A stretch of DNA of 40,303 bases from Methanomicrobiaceae archaeon (GCA_016928355.1 JAFGKW010000058.1:1-40303), one strand, 5' to 3'. Positions 16,723-25,852 are shown, numbered from the stretch's first letter. Notes: generated by a model not told the origin, from the sequence alone. Program-made: numbers and translations.

Positions 16723-19514
16723 TCTGACACCTCTATTACCTCGCTGTTCCAGTCATCTTTCATCCTGACAAGAAGGGATGTGGAGAACTCTCCCTGGATT
16801 TCACTGATATGTGATATCAGGAAGATCTGGGGGAAATGCGATTCCTGTGTCCTGAGTGCAGAGATCAGGTTGCTGCGCCGTTCTTCATCCTGACTTCCGA
16901 ATATCTCGTCAAAGATCATGAATGTCCCACCGCTCATATGGTGCATCTCGGCAAGATACCTGCTCAGCGCGATCCTGAGAGCAATCGCAATATCATCCTG
17001 TTCTCCACCTGAAAACCTTCTTGCAGGAAAGTTGTCGCCGAGATCATTTACAAGAATGTCGAAGTTTTCGTCGATAAGGACATTTTCATATCTCCCGTCT
17101 GTAATATCTGACAGGACACGGCCGACTTCGCTCTCGATCTTCGCCCTGATGACATTCAGGAGGTAGATGATATACTCCTTAATCAGCCCGCGGGTCTTTT
17201 CCAGCACGACCATTCTTTCCAGAAGTGCAGAGTACCTTTTCCGGCGTTCTTCTATGTCGGCAAGTTCGTTTTCCAGCCTTTCGTTTTCCTTTTTAAGATA
17301 CTTTATATTGCTTTTTAGTTCTCCGGCCTCTATCTTTTTTCCGCTGATATTTTTCCTGGATTCCTCAACCTCGAAAAGAGCCGATGTTACCAGTTTTTCC
17401 GAAATTTTCATGGATTCCATCGTCGACTCTGTCGCTGCGATCTCTCCGGAGTTGATTCGAATCTCTTCTTTAAGGTCTCTGATTTCATTTTTCAGTGATG
17501 GGAGCTGATCGATCTTAGGCTTTAGTTCCAGAAATTTTTGATGAAGACTCTCGGCTTCCAAAAAAGCCTCTTCAATTGCCATGTATTTCTCCGGATCAAA
17601 CGCAATATCTGAAACCTTTTCTTTATGATCTTCTATCTGCCTGGAGAGTTCCGATATTATTTTTTCTGCATCAGTTCTGCGGGCCTGGATCTGATTTTCT
17701 TCTTTGAGTCTTTCTTCAATAATCCGGAATTCGCTGTAGACATCTTCGAGCGATTTCATAATTTTTTCCAGTTCCCGGATTTTTTCTTCCGAGAAGGAAT
17801 TATTTGCAATCTCGTCGCCTATCCTGCTTTCTTCTTTGATAATCTCTTCGACTTTCACGAAAAGAGCCTGTCTCTCTTTCTTTTTTGCGTCGATCAGGGA
17901 GACTATGCTGTCCGAATCCTGCTTTAAAGCTCTAAGTTTTTCAAGCTCACTGTGGACCGATTCAGATTTTTCCTCAAGCAATGGGATCTGTTCCTTAATC
18001 TCCCCTGATCTCCGGGCATTTGATTCAATCTCTGCCTTCAATGAACTTTCAAGTACATTATATTGCTCACCGAGCCTTCTCCTGCATTTGGGACATTCCC
18101 CGTCCTCTCCAAGTGTATTGATCTCGGTGAGTTCCTTTGAGAGTTTCTCCTGCTCACGCCCGATGGCCTTTATTGCCTCCCTCAATGTAATTGAATCTTC
18201 CGAGAGCTTTTTCTCATCAGTTACAAGCTCTTTAATCCTGGAATCCAGTTTGACAGGAGAACCGGCTTCCCTCAGGGTTTTCTCGCCGCTTTCGATCCCT
18301 TCTCTCAGTGCGTCTGCCTGTTCCTTGTAATGTTTCAGCTTTTCCTGTATCCTGATTCTCCCGTTTTCAAGCTGCCTGAACGCCTCTTCGGACTTCTTAA
18401 GCCTGTCATACTCTTCAAGAATCTTTTTTCTTTTCGAAATGTCAGGCAGGACCTGCTCAAGTATCTTTTTATCCTGTTCGAATGAGACCGCCTTTTTTTC
18501 TATCTCTTCAAGCTCTGATTTTTCAGATTTCAGCTTGTATTCGAGCTTCTCAATCGTGGCTGATATTTTAGAATGAGCTTTTTCTTTTTCCTTATAATCA
18601 TGATACTCTTTTTTGAGACCTGTATAATTTTCTTCAGAGACCGCAGGTATTTCAAATTCAGGAAGAATTTTTTCATATTCGCCGAATTTCTCCTCCAGCT
18701 TTGAGATGTATCCTGATTTTTGCCTGTTGGACTCCCTGATCAGATGGATTTGATTTTCAAGATTCCTATATTCATTCCATCTTTCGGAAAATGAATCTGC
18801 GATCTTCTTTAGTTTCTCTTCATCCTTTTCAAGTGTTTCAATCTCCGACAGCACAATATTCAGTGAGGCTTCCGCATTATTCAGTTCGGCTGTTGTGTTA
18901 TCCCTTTTTTCCGGAATATTTTCTTTTTCCTTCTCCTCAAGATAGCTTCCAAGGCCTGAGATTGTCGTCCTGCATTCGTCGATGAGCTTCTTTATCCCGG
19001 CATCCGCCTCCTTCTTCAGGAAGTCTATCCCGAGCATCTTCATGAACCACTTCTGTCTTTCTGCCGGTGAGTCATCGAGAAGAGAGCTGAGGTCTTTCTG
19101 GCCTGCATAGATGGTATTTTTGAAATCAGAAGCCTGCATCCCGATGACTCTCTCGATCTCTTTCTCCACATCGCTAACACCATCGGCAAGGAGGCTGTTA
19201 TTAATTTTAAGCTGGGCTTTGTGATCAGTTGTAGACTGAGTTCTCCTGTACCACCTGGTGATATTATACCTGTTTCCGTCTTTGATGAAGTCGAGGGAAA
19301 CGGAACATTTATCCCTGTTGTCAGAACGCGAACTGTTGATGAAATCACCTTCGATTCCGGCTCTTACACCATAAAGAGCAAACAATATCCCCTGTACAAT
19401 TGTGCTTTTGCCGGTACCGTTGTTTCCGATGATTCCTGTTATCCCGTCATGGAAGATTATCGATTCATCCGAATATCGCTTAAAATTTTTAAACTCTATT
19501 CTCTCAAGAATCAA
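16719..19514 (-). CDS. rad50: Rad50 SMC-like ATPase
   Basis: This 931-aa protein has the standard Rad50 layout. Walker A GNNGTGKST is at residues 30-38, followed by a long antiparallel coiled coil with the zinc hook CPKC near residue 473. The ABC signature FSGGEQDD is near 833 and Walker B FMIFDEIFG near 866. With Mre11 it tethers and processes DNA ends. It begins at TTG 19514, immediately after the mre11 TAG, and a GGAGG site within the mre11 end serves it. Length and motif order are normal. Confidence 0.97.
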   Translation of the reverse strand: MILERIEFKNFKRYSDESIIFHDGITGIIGNNGTGKSTIVQGILFALYGVRAGIEGDFINSSRSDNRDKCSVSLDFIKDGNRYNITRWYRRTQSTTDHKAQLKINNSLLADGVSDVEKEIERVIGMQASDFKNTIYAGQKDLSSLLDDSPAERQKWFMKMLGIDFLKKEADAGIKKLIDECRTTISGLGSYLEEKEKENIPEKRDNTTAELNNAEASLNIVLSEIETLEKDEEKLKKIADSFSERWNEYRNLENQIHLIRESNRQKSGYISKLEEKFGEYEKILPEFEIPAVSEENYTGLKKEYHDYKEKEKAHSKISATIEKLEYKLKSEKSELEEIEKKAVSFEQDKKILEQVLPDISKRKKILEEYDRLKKSEEAFRQLENGRIRIQEKLKHYKEQADALREGIESGEKTLREAGSPVKLDSRIKELVTDEKKLSEDSITLREAIKAIGREQEKLSKELTEINTLGEDGECPKCRRRLGEQYNVLESSLKAEIESNARRSGEIKEQIPLLEEKSESVHSELEKLRALKQDSDSIVSLIDAKKKERQALFVKVEEIIKEESRIGDEIANNSFSEEKIRELEKIMKSLEDVYSEFRIIEERLKEENQIQARRTDAEKIISELSRQIEDHKEKVSDIAFDPEKYMAIEEAFLEAESLHQKFLELKPKIDQLPSLKNEIRDLKEEIRINSGEIAATESTMESMKISEKLVTSALFEVEESRKNISGKKIEAGELKSNIKYLKKENERLENELADIEERRKRYSALLERMVVLEKTRGLIKEYIIYLLNVIRAKIESEVGRVLSDITDGRYENVLIDENFDILVNDLGDNFPARRFSGGEQDDIAIALRIALSRYLAEMHHMSGGTFMIFDEIFGSQDEERRSNLISALRTQESHFPQIFLISHISEIQGEFSTSLLVRMKDDWNSEVIEVSD

Positions 19515-20654
19515 CTAATCCGCCTCCCTGTGTTTATCAATAACATTTTTGAAGATATTTGACCCTGTACTGATAATCTCCTCTTCAAGTGCCCCTTCGA
19601 GTCCCTGGATCTTTACAAATTTCCTGAATTCATCCACATAATCCACAGAGGACGGATCTTCAGTCTCGAAGCCTCTTTTCACCGGTTCGATGGTGTCTGA
19701 AGCAATTCTGAGATTGAAAACCCTGTTTTTTATCTCTGCCATCTCATCCCTGTTTATATTACGAATCTTTTCACGGAGGATGTTTTCAAGCCTAATCTGG
19801 CAGAGCGAATCTCCGGGGTCTTTAAGCCTGTCGATAACCGACTGGATCTTTTCGGTAATCTCCGACGGCGTCAGGGTATTACAGTCTATTCTTCCGAGAT
19901 CGATCATCGGTGTGTTCGGAAGTTCCAGCGGAATCGCCTCTCCGGATTCAGTATTGACTATAAGCCCGCCTTTTTTATCGTTGATCTCGTTATAGGTGCA
20001 GTATTCAATCGATCCTGAGTACCAGGCATTCTCTGCAACCTGCTTCTGCCCGTGGAAGTGGCCGAGTGCGATATAACTGAAATCTTCGGAGAGCATGGTG
20101 GAATCGATCTCATGCTCGGCAACCGTCCTTAGCCTGTAGTCTCTCAATGTTGTTGCAAGTCCGTGGGTTACCATAACATTGGCTGTATTCCGGGCAATCT
20201 CGATCTCATTGAAAGCATCCCTGTAATCGGAGGCCTTCAGCATATTCGGGATCAGGTGAAATGTCGTATCGTCAATATCCTCGATCTCGTATTTGTATCT
20301 GTATGCGCAGTGAACCTTTGCCTTGTGATATTCGAGCACTTTGAAAGGCGAGGGCGTATAACGGGTCTTTGGCATACTATGGTTTCCGGATATCAGGATC
20401 AGCGGGATGTCTGCCTCTTCGAGCATATCAAGGGCGGATAGTACAGTGATATATGCATGTGTCCTTGGTTTTACCCTGTCGAAGAGATCTCCTGCATGAA
20501 CGACAGCATCCGGTCTTTGTCCGACGATGATCTTCATCGATTCAAGAAAATTGTCATAAATTTTTTTCTCACGAAGATTCATCCCGCTTTCAGGGTCGAT
20601 ACTGCTGAATCCGGCAAGCCCAAGGTGTGTATCTGCAATGTGGACGATCTTCAT
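19515..20654 (-). CDS. mre11: Mre11 nuclease
   Basis: This 379-aa calcineurin-like phosphoesterase has the five metal-binding motifs of Mre11: ADTHLG (D8, H10), HAGDLFDR (D56), SGNHS (N91, H92), VTHGL and ALGHFHG. It acts as a manganese-dependent exo/endonuclease in complex with Rad50. It is the first gene of the operon reading leftward to herA, starting at ATG 20654. The intergenic region to the divergent small gene at 20828 is 173 bases and must hold both promoters. Confidence 0.96.
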   Translation of the reverse strand: MKIVHIADTHLGLAGFSSIDPESGMNLREKKIYDNFLESMKIIVGQRPDAVVHAGDLFDRVKPRTHAYITVLSALDMLEEADIPLILISGNHSMPKTRYTPSPFKVLEYHKAKVHCAYRYKYEIEDIDDTTFHLIPNMLKASDYRDAFNEIEIARNTANVMVTHGLATTLRDYRLRTVAEHEIDSTMLSEDFSYIALGHFHGQKQVAENAWYSGSIEYCTYNEINDKKGGLIVNTESGEAIPLELPNTPMIDLGRIDCNTLTPSEITEKIQSVIDRLKDPGDSLCQIRLENILREKIRNINRDEMAEIKNRVFNLRIASDTIEPVKRGFETEDPSSVDYVDEFRKFVKIQGLEGALEEEIISTGSNIFKNVIDKHREAD

Positions 20655-20789
20655 ATCCGGTATCCTTTATTGTTATTTCAGTCTGCAAATGCTTATTATT
20701 TTCATTTCTGTACTGTCTATCTTTAATCTGTTACCGGGAAGGGTGAAAGTGAGATCAGAAAGTAACCGGTTAGGTTTTTCCCGATCCAG

Positions 20790-20818
20790 TTATACAATAT
20801 CGGAATTAAATTGTATAA
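20790..20818 (+). promoter_or_regulatory. Palindromic promoter/operator before the SepCysS operon
   Basis: TTATACAAT (20790-20798) and ATTGTATAA (20810-20818) form a perfect 9-base inverted repeat with an 11-base spacer. The left half is TATA-like, about 30 bases from the ATG at 20828. The right half abuts the ribosome binding site AGGTGAT (20818-20824). A dimeric repressor bound here would block transcription start. A separate 10-base palindrome, TAACCGGTTA, lies at 20763-20772. Confidence 0.5.
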
Positions 20819-20827
20819 GGTGATTAT

Positions 20828-21010
20828 ATGTCCCAGAGGGGAGTAGACGCGATGTTTCAGGCTTTCTTTCTGCTGACTGATATAAGGGCGCTTTTCCGGC
20901 GGACAGCCCCCCTGCATCAGCTTGAAGAAAATGAAAAGGAGGAGGCTGCAAAGATTATTGCAAAGCTGAAAAGACAGGTTGAGATCCTTGAAGAGGAGGT
21001 GCTCAGGTGA
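20828..21010 (+). CDS. Small coiled-coil protein, possible adaptor for SepCysS
   Basis: This 60-aa protein has a hydrophobic N-terminal half (FQAFFLLTDIRALFRR) and a C-terminal heptad-like helix (IIAKLKRQVEILEEEVLR). It overlaps the SepCysS start by GTGA, and the strong site GAGGAGGTG in its last codons serves SepCysS, so expression is coupled. Methanogens use a small scaffold protein, SepCysE, to join SepRS and SepCysS on tRNA-Cys. This gene could be a short form of that scaffold, but I infer this only from position and helical character. The start is ATG 20828; ATG 20852 is an alternative. Confidence 0.65.
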   Translation: MSQRGVDAMFQAFFLLTDIRALFRRTAPLHQLEENEKEEAAKIIAKLKRQVEILEEEVLR

Positions 21011-22191
21011 AGTGCACAGACTCTATCGAGACCAGGGAAGTCGAAGAGTTGTTCATCAATATCGACCCAATCCAGGCGGGCGGGAGGCTGACACCGGAAG
21101 CGCAGAAAGCGGTTATTGCCTATTCCGACGGTTATTCAGTCTGTGACAACTGCTTAAAACCCTTCAGACTCGATTATATCAGAAAGCCGCCGATTGCACA
21201 GTTTCACGAAGAATGTGCAAAGTGGCTGAAAATGGATCAGCTCCGCGTTGTACCGGGTGCAAGAAGGGGCTTTCAGGCGGTCGCATCAAGTATGGTTTCA
21301 AAGGGCGATCCGGTCGTTCTCACCTCATTATCTCATTATACAGAATTCGTTTCTGTCGAGCAGTCTGGTGGCATTCCGGTTGAAATCCCTCTTAGTGAGA
21401 ATAAGTATATTACACCCGATGCCGCTGCAGGAAAGATTGAGGAAGTAATAGAAAAGTTTGGTAGATCCCCTTCGCTGATGTTTGTCGAGCATGCCGACTA
21501 TCAGTACGGGCATATTCATGACATTAAGGGAATAACGAAAGTTGCTCACCAGTATGATGTTCCTGTCCTTGTAAACGGGGCATATTCTGTCGGAATAATG
21601 CCTGTAGACGGGAAGGCCCTCGGTGCCGACTTCCTGGTAGGCTCAGGCCATAAGAGCATGGCGGCACCTGCACCCTCAGGTGTTCTTGCTGCAAAGGAGG
21701 AGTACGCGGAGAAGGTGTTCAGGACTACACAGGCAAAGGGAGATGTTACAGGCAGGACATTTGGGATAAAAGAGATTGAGATGATGGGCTGCACCCTTAT
21801 GGGTGTCACAGCCATGGGATTAATCGCGTCATTCCCTGCAGTTCAGAAGCGTGTTGAAAACTGGGAAACCGAGGTTGAACACAGTAGAATAGTAACCGAT
21901 GCACTTCTATCAATCGAAGGGACCGAATGTGTAAGCGAATGCCCGAGGAAGCATACTCTCACAAGGATCAATACGCTTGGCTCATTCGATAAGGTGGCGC
22001 AGAATCATAAAAAACGAGGATTTTTCCTCTCAGGCGACCTGAAGAAGAAAGGGATAACCGGAGTAATTGCCGGTTCCACGAGGGTATGGAAGTACAATAC
22101 ATACGGCCTGACCCGGAAACAGACAGACTATCTTGCATCTGCCTTCCAGGATGTCGCTGAAGAGAACGGTCTTGTTGTGAACCGGGACTAA
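21007..22191 (+). CDS. pscS: O-phospho-L-seryl-tRNA:Cys-tRNA synthase (SepCysS)
   Basis: This 394-aa PLP enzyme converts Sep-tRNA(Cys) to Cys-tRNA(Cys), the methanogen route to cysteine. The PLP lysine is K216 in GSGHKSM. A CxxC pair (C46/C49) and C262 fit the conserved cysteines that carry persulfide or an iron-sulfur cluster in this family. The start is GTG 21007, overlapping the upstream small gene. The 3' end overlaps thiI, transcribed from the other strand, by 4 bases. Both neighbours fit a tRNA-linked sulfur theme. Confidence 0.94.
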   Translation: MKCTDSIETREVEELFINIDPIQAGGRLTPEAQKAVIAYSDGYSVCDNCLKPFRLDYIRKPPIAQFHEECAKWLKMDQLRVVPGARRGFQAVASSMVSKGDPVVLTSLSHYTEFVSVEQSGGIPVEIPLSENKYITPDAAAGKIEEVIEKFGRSPSLMFVEHADYQYGHIHDIKGITKVAHQYDVPVLVNGAYSVGIMPVDGKALGADFLVGSGHKSMAAPAPSGVLAAKEEYAEKVFRTTQAKGDVTGRTFGIKEIEMMGCTLMGVTAMGLIASFPAVQKRVENWETEVEHSRIVTDALLSIEGTECVSECPRKHTLTRINTLGSFDKVAQNHKKRGFFLSGDLKKKGITGVIAGSTRVWKYNTYGLTRKQTDYLASAFQDVAEENGLVVNRD

Positions 22192-23378
22192 TCAATAATT
22201 TTCCCGTCTTTTGCCCGGTAAATTACTTTTCGTGAAATACATTCTGATATAAGATCAGATATCCCTATTTTTTCTTCATCTTCAGTTATTTTATCATATG
22301 AAGCGGCAATTGCAGGATGGGCAGGCACCACTCCGCAGTCAAGCTGCCCTGCATTGTCCCTGAATGTCCCGATCTTTCTTGCCAGCACAACGGTCTCTTC
22401 CTTGTCATATGTGATCAGGGGCTCGATAAGGGAAAGTCCGTGCGGTGTCGCTGCTCCGACAATCCCCATGTTTGCAAGTGTCTGGGAGGCGACCTGGCCG
22501 ATACTGTTTCCGGTGACAAGACCGAGATATTTTCCATGCAGGGCATATTCACCTGCCAGCCGGAGCATAAACCTTTTACATATTATACAGCGGTTCTTCA
22601 GTGCGTCTCTGGCCTCTTTTGCGGTTAGTTTGTTAAAGAATGGAGTTATATCGATGAAGGCCGCTTCAACAACCTGCCCGGGATACCATCGTGATACATT
22701 TGCAAGGTTTTCCAGTACAGCCCTTTTGGTGTCAATTCCGAAGTAATGCCCGCCGTCGAAATATATAAATCCCGGGATACATCCGCGGCGCATCGCAAGC
22801 CAGGCTGCAACAGGAGAGTCTATTCCTGCTGAAAGCAGGCAGAGTACTTTTCCCTGTGTTCCTACAGGGAGCCCCCCGGGTCCCGGTGTTTTGTCTTCAT
22901 AGATGAACCCTCCCTCGGATCTTGCTTCAACAAAGATCTCATAGTCCGGATTTTTCAGGTCGACTGTAAGGTCTCCGACAGCTTCATATATACATGAACC
23001 GGTGGATGCGCCCAGCTCCTGGCTCGTGAAACCTTTGAGATTGGAGCGTTTAGCCCTTACGGCAAATGACATTCCGGGTTTTAATGTACTTGATGCCACT
23101 TTTGCAGCAGTTTTTTCGATTTCTTCCCTTTCCGTTGATGTACATGTGACTCTGCTCGTGCTGACCACACCGAATATTCTTGAGATTATTTCTGAAATGG
23201 CTTCGATATCTTCTCCGGAGATAAATACCCTTCCCCTGGTTATTGTGATCTCATGGCAGATATCAGCTGCATCAAGGGCTTTTTTAATATTTGCTGTGAG
23301 AATGCCTACATAATGTCTCATTACAGGTTCACTTTTTAGAAAGATTTCCCCGTACCTTACCATTACTGCCCTTTTCAT
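22188..23378 (-). CDS. thiI: tRNA 4-thiouridine synthase ThiI
   Basis: This 396-aa protein has an N-terminal ferredoxin-like/THUMP region (residues 1-165) and a PP-loop adenylation domain with SAGIDS at 183-188. It makes 4-thiouridine at tRNA position 8. There is no C-terminal rhodanese domain. Instead it has the methanogen-type CIIC pair (C264, C267) and C348 in LDCGV, which in methanogen ThiI proteins take over sulfur handling. The start ATG 23378 has a GAGG just before it; the internal ATG giving MVRYGEIFLKS (23363) is a possible alternative. The gene is convergent with SepCysS. Confidence 0.92.
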   Translation of the reverse strand: MKRAVMVRYGEIFLKSEPVMRHYVGILTANIKKALDAADICHEITITRGRVFISGEDIEAISEIISRIFGVVSTSRVTCTSTEREEIEKTAAKVASSTLKPGMSFAVRAKRSNLKGFTSQELGASTGSCIYEAVGDLTVDLKNPDYEIFVEARSEGGFIYEDKTPGPGGLPVGTQGKVLCLLSAGIDSPVAAWLAMRRGCIPGFIYFDGGHYFGIDTKRAVLENLANVSRWYPGQVVEAAFIDITPFFNKLTAKEARDALKNRCIICKRFMLRLAGEYALHGKYLGLVTGNSIGQVASQTLANMGIVGAATPHGLSLIEPLITYDKEETVVLARKIGTFRDNAGQLDCGVVPAHPAIAASYDKITEDEEKIGISDLISECISRKVIYRAKDGKIID

Positions 23379-23478
23379 CTCCTCATATATATGGCCGGAT
23401 CATTATTATCTTTGCATCTGTCATGGTATGCAATAAAAGGAAATATCTTTAATTTTGGGATTGAAATCATTATTAATT

Positions 23479-24105
23479 ATGGCAAAGAAGAAGGACAAAC
23501 CCGAACCACAGTCGGTCCTGTATTATTTTTATACTCAGGAAAGATGGGATAACTGGATGAATACTCTCATGGAGATGGATTTTGAGGGAGACCCCGAATC
23601 TGAAGAGATGCCCGAGGGACTGTCTGCTCTCGATAATTTCACGAAAGACATCAATGTTTCAGTTCTAAAGATAGTCAAAATATTCCAGAATGATGGCTTT
23701 GATTCAAAGACGGCTCTTGAAAAGATGAACGAAGTTGAGGAGATTATCATGGCAGAGGTGCCTGATAACGAACTTGTCGACATCATACAGGGAATTCAGA
23801 TGAGATTCCTTGTTCTGTTTCTCTCATGCAAGAAGTACATCAAAGGAGAGACTCCCTCGGCCGAGATTAAGGATCTCGTCAAATCAGGCCGCGATGTAGG
23901 GGATGACGACCCTGAAAAGGCACTTGAGATTGCGGCGGAGATTGGTGCCGGGGTTCTTGACGGCGGGTCGTGCTGTGGCAAATACCTGCGCGGCGACCTG
24001 GATGAGCCGACCATGTTCGATGACTGGTTAATCGAGATTGATGATATGGGTGAGGCGGTTAAGTCGCTCAAGAAGTTCGATGAGGAATTTGGAGTAGGTA
24101 TTTGA
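23479..24105 (+). CDS. DUF2150 family protein
   Basis: This acidic 208-aa protein matches the methanogen-specific DUF2150 family as I remember it (start AKKKDKPEPQSVLYYFYTQERW). The ATG at 23479 gives that N-terminus; a TTG at 23455 would only add eight residues with no ribosome binding site. CC near residue 165 (GGSCCGKYL) is a notable pair. No biochemical function is known to me. It overlaps the next gene as TTGA, so they are co-translated. Confidence 0.8.
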   Translation: MAKKKDKPEPQSVLYYFYTQERWDNWMNTLMEMDFEGDPESEEMPEGLSALDNFTKDINVSVLKIVKIFQNDGFDSKTALEKMNEVEEIIMAEVPDNELVDIIQGIQMRFLVLFLSCKKYIKGETPSAEIKDLVKSGRDVGDDDPEKALEIAAEIGAGVLDGGSCCGKYLRGDLDEPTMFDDWLIEIDDMGEAVKSLKKFDEEFGVGI

Positions 24106-24554
24106 TCACATCAAAGGCAAAATTCAGGGGTGCAAAAAAACTCCGGCACATAGTTGGGTTCCGTGTTCCCGAATCAGTGTTCAGGGGACCGTTTCTTGAG
24201 GCTGTGAGTGCCTGCATAAACTACCAGAAACTTGACAGGCGGGTGAAGGAACAGCTTATACACTTTTTTAAGGATTTTCTTGACTGCAAATGCCGGCAGA
24301 ATCCTCTCTGCGGCTGTCCTGAGAGGAAGTTTGTAAAGATGATCATTGATCTGCGTATATCAGGACTTGATCACCGGCAGATCAGCGAAGTAATTCTTGA
24401 CGAGTATGGAATTGAGCTCACACCTGCAGATATTCTGAGTTTTCTTGAGAGTTCTGTCCATATACTGGAATCAATAAAGGACATATCTGCAATTGAGGGG
24501 AAAGGAGAGCTTTCTGCAGAAACTGCCCGGCTTATCTCCTCGGTTTCACGCTGA
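24102..24554 (+). CDS. Standalone Cys-rich domain (DUF5814-like) protein
   Basis: This 150-aa protein carries a C-x-C-x5-C-x-C cluster (C62, C64, C70, C72; CKCRQNPLCGCPERKF). It is followed by an alpha-helical segment, GLDHRQISEVILDEYGIELTPADILSFLE. The combination resembles the C-terminal domain of archaeal superfamily II helicases annotated DUF5814, here without any helicase. It probably binds zinc. It starts at TTG 24102 in an overlap with the DUF2150 gene. The resemblance is from memory and should be treated as tentative. Confidence 0.65.
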   Translation: MITSKAKFRGAKKLRHIVGFRVPESVFRGPFLEAVSACINYQKLDRRVKEQLIHFFKDFLDCKCRQNPLCGCPERKFVKMIIDLRISGLDHRQISEVILDEYGIELTPADILSFLESSVHILESIKDISAIEGKGELSAETARLISSVSR

Positions 24555-24568
24555 ACCTGAAGACCGTG

Positions 24569-25852
24569 TCAGGCGGTGAAACTGTCAATTCTGTTGCCTT
24601 TTTCATCATAAAGTTCTGCGGTATCCCCTGCATCATTCCAGATTTCATCTCCTGTATTCCAGTAATAGTGATCTTCAGAGTTCTCTCCTTTTCCTGAATA
24701 CAGGGTGATGGTCTCATCTCCTACTACAGATGCCATTGGGAAGATATATGAATGGGTGTTTTCGGAATTCGAGATTCTCCAGTTTGTGATATTTACACTG
24801 CTCTTACCTTTATTTGATATTGTCACCCATTCATCATTCAGGTTTAATCCGGTTATTTCAATTTCCCCTGGGTTGCATGTATCACAGGTTTCTGTGGAAT
24901 TTCCAGGATTATTAAGGTTGTCGATACTGCCTGCAAACCCTTTTGATCTTGTATAAAATTTTGCATACACAGGATAATGATCAGATACGTCTTCTGTCAT
25001 TTCCTGATCTGTTCCATAAATCTCATCAAAATGTATCGCTCCTGATTCACCGGAATAATATTTCTGGTAATCGCCGGCAACTACAATCCGGTCATATGTA
25101 CAGATGGTAGATTTGGTTGTAGTATCAAGCTCATTGCCGATAAGCCAGTTGTATTCGCCTGATCTTAATGGAGACGGTCCCTCTTCGTTAAAATAGGTGC
25201 AGTCGGCATTGAAATCACCCATCAGTATTATCATTTCATCCTCAGGTAACAGCTCCATGCAGTATTCTGCAACACCAGTCAGTGCGGCTATCTCAGATTC
25301 AGCTTCGTCCGGGTCTGTGTGTATTGTTGCGAATGTTCCGATGAAATCCCCTTCTTTAGATCTGAAGGATGCAATGAAAGGTTCCCTGTGGAAAGGATCT
25401 GTTCCCGGATCTTCGGGGTAAGTTTTGGGAGTGCCTACAAGTTCAGTCTTTTCAGTATTGTATATGTATGCGTATTGTTCCTTTGATGAGGTCCTTCCAA
25501 GCCTTTCTCCGATAACGTACTCATAATCTGGATTTTTCTCTTTTACCTTTTCCATGAGTATCTCAATTGCCGTTCCTGAAGAATCCCTGATCTCCTGGAT
25601 GGCAATTATATCATAACGACAGATAATATCTGATATTATCTCCATAACATCTTCATTTGAGGCTTTTGTAGTTCCGAAGACCTGTATATTGAACGCCCCG
25701 GTTACAATCTCTTCCTTCTCCCCCGGGTAGAATTCATCAGGGAAATATCCTTCTTCATAGGAGTATCCTGAAAAAGCTATCAGCAATATGACGGCAATCC
25801 CGATTACCATGTTTTTTGAATTCTTTCTTTTTGAACCCCTCTTTTTTGCCAT
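24569..25852 (-). CDS. Exported/membrane-anchored DNase I-fold nuclease-phosphatase with lamin-tail-like domain
   Basis: This 427-aa protein has a basic N-terminus and a hydrophobic helix (residues 15-29), suggesting export or anchoring. An endonuclease/exonuclease/phosphatase domain follows, with the full catalytic set: N55, E87 (IQEIRD), H178 (TIHTD), D213 and N215 (GDFNAD), D291 and H292 (SDHYP). The C-terminal 100 residues are beta-rich (NDEWVTISNKG...ITNWRISN) and resemble a lamin-tail domain. I chose ATG 25852 because the 42 extra residues possible upstream are unlike a protein N-terminus. ATATATTTA-like sequence about 25-30 bases upstream suggests a leaderless transcript. A role in degrading external DNA is inferred. 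Confidence 0.85.
   Translation of the reverse strand: MAKKRGSKRKNSKNMVIGIAVILLIAFSGYSYEEGYFPDEFYPGEKEEIVTGAFNIQVFGTTKASNEDVMEIISDIICRYDIIAIQEIRDSSGTAIEILMEKVKEKNPDYEYVIGERLGRTSSKEQYAYIYNTEKTELVGTPKTYPEDPGTDPFHREPFIASFRSKEGDFIGTFATIHTDPDEAESEIAALTGVAEYCMELLPEDEMIILMGDFNADCTYFNEEGPSPLRSGEYNWLIGNELDTTTKSTICTYDRIVVAGDYQKYYSGESGAIHFDEIYGTDQEMTEDVSDHYPVYAKFYTRSKGFAGSIDNLNNPGNSTETCDTCNPGEIEITGLNLNDEWVTISNKGKSSVNITNWRISNSENTHSYIFPMASVVGDETITLYSGKGENSEDHYYWNTGDEIWNDAGDTAELYDEKGNRIDSFTA

Noticed and set aside
16918-18330. Several long plus-strand frames across rad50
   Set aside because: They are antisense to a complete Rad50 with all motifs; the Ser/Phe-rich products reflect the coiled-coil codons read backward.
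20763-20772. TAACCGGTTA as a separate operator
   Set aside because: A 10-base palindrome is not rare in 40 kb and it lies away from both predicted start sites; the longer repeat at 20790-20818 is better placed.
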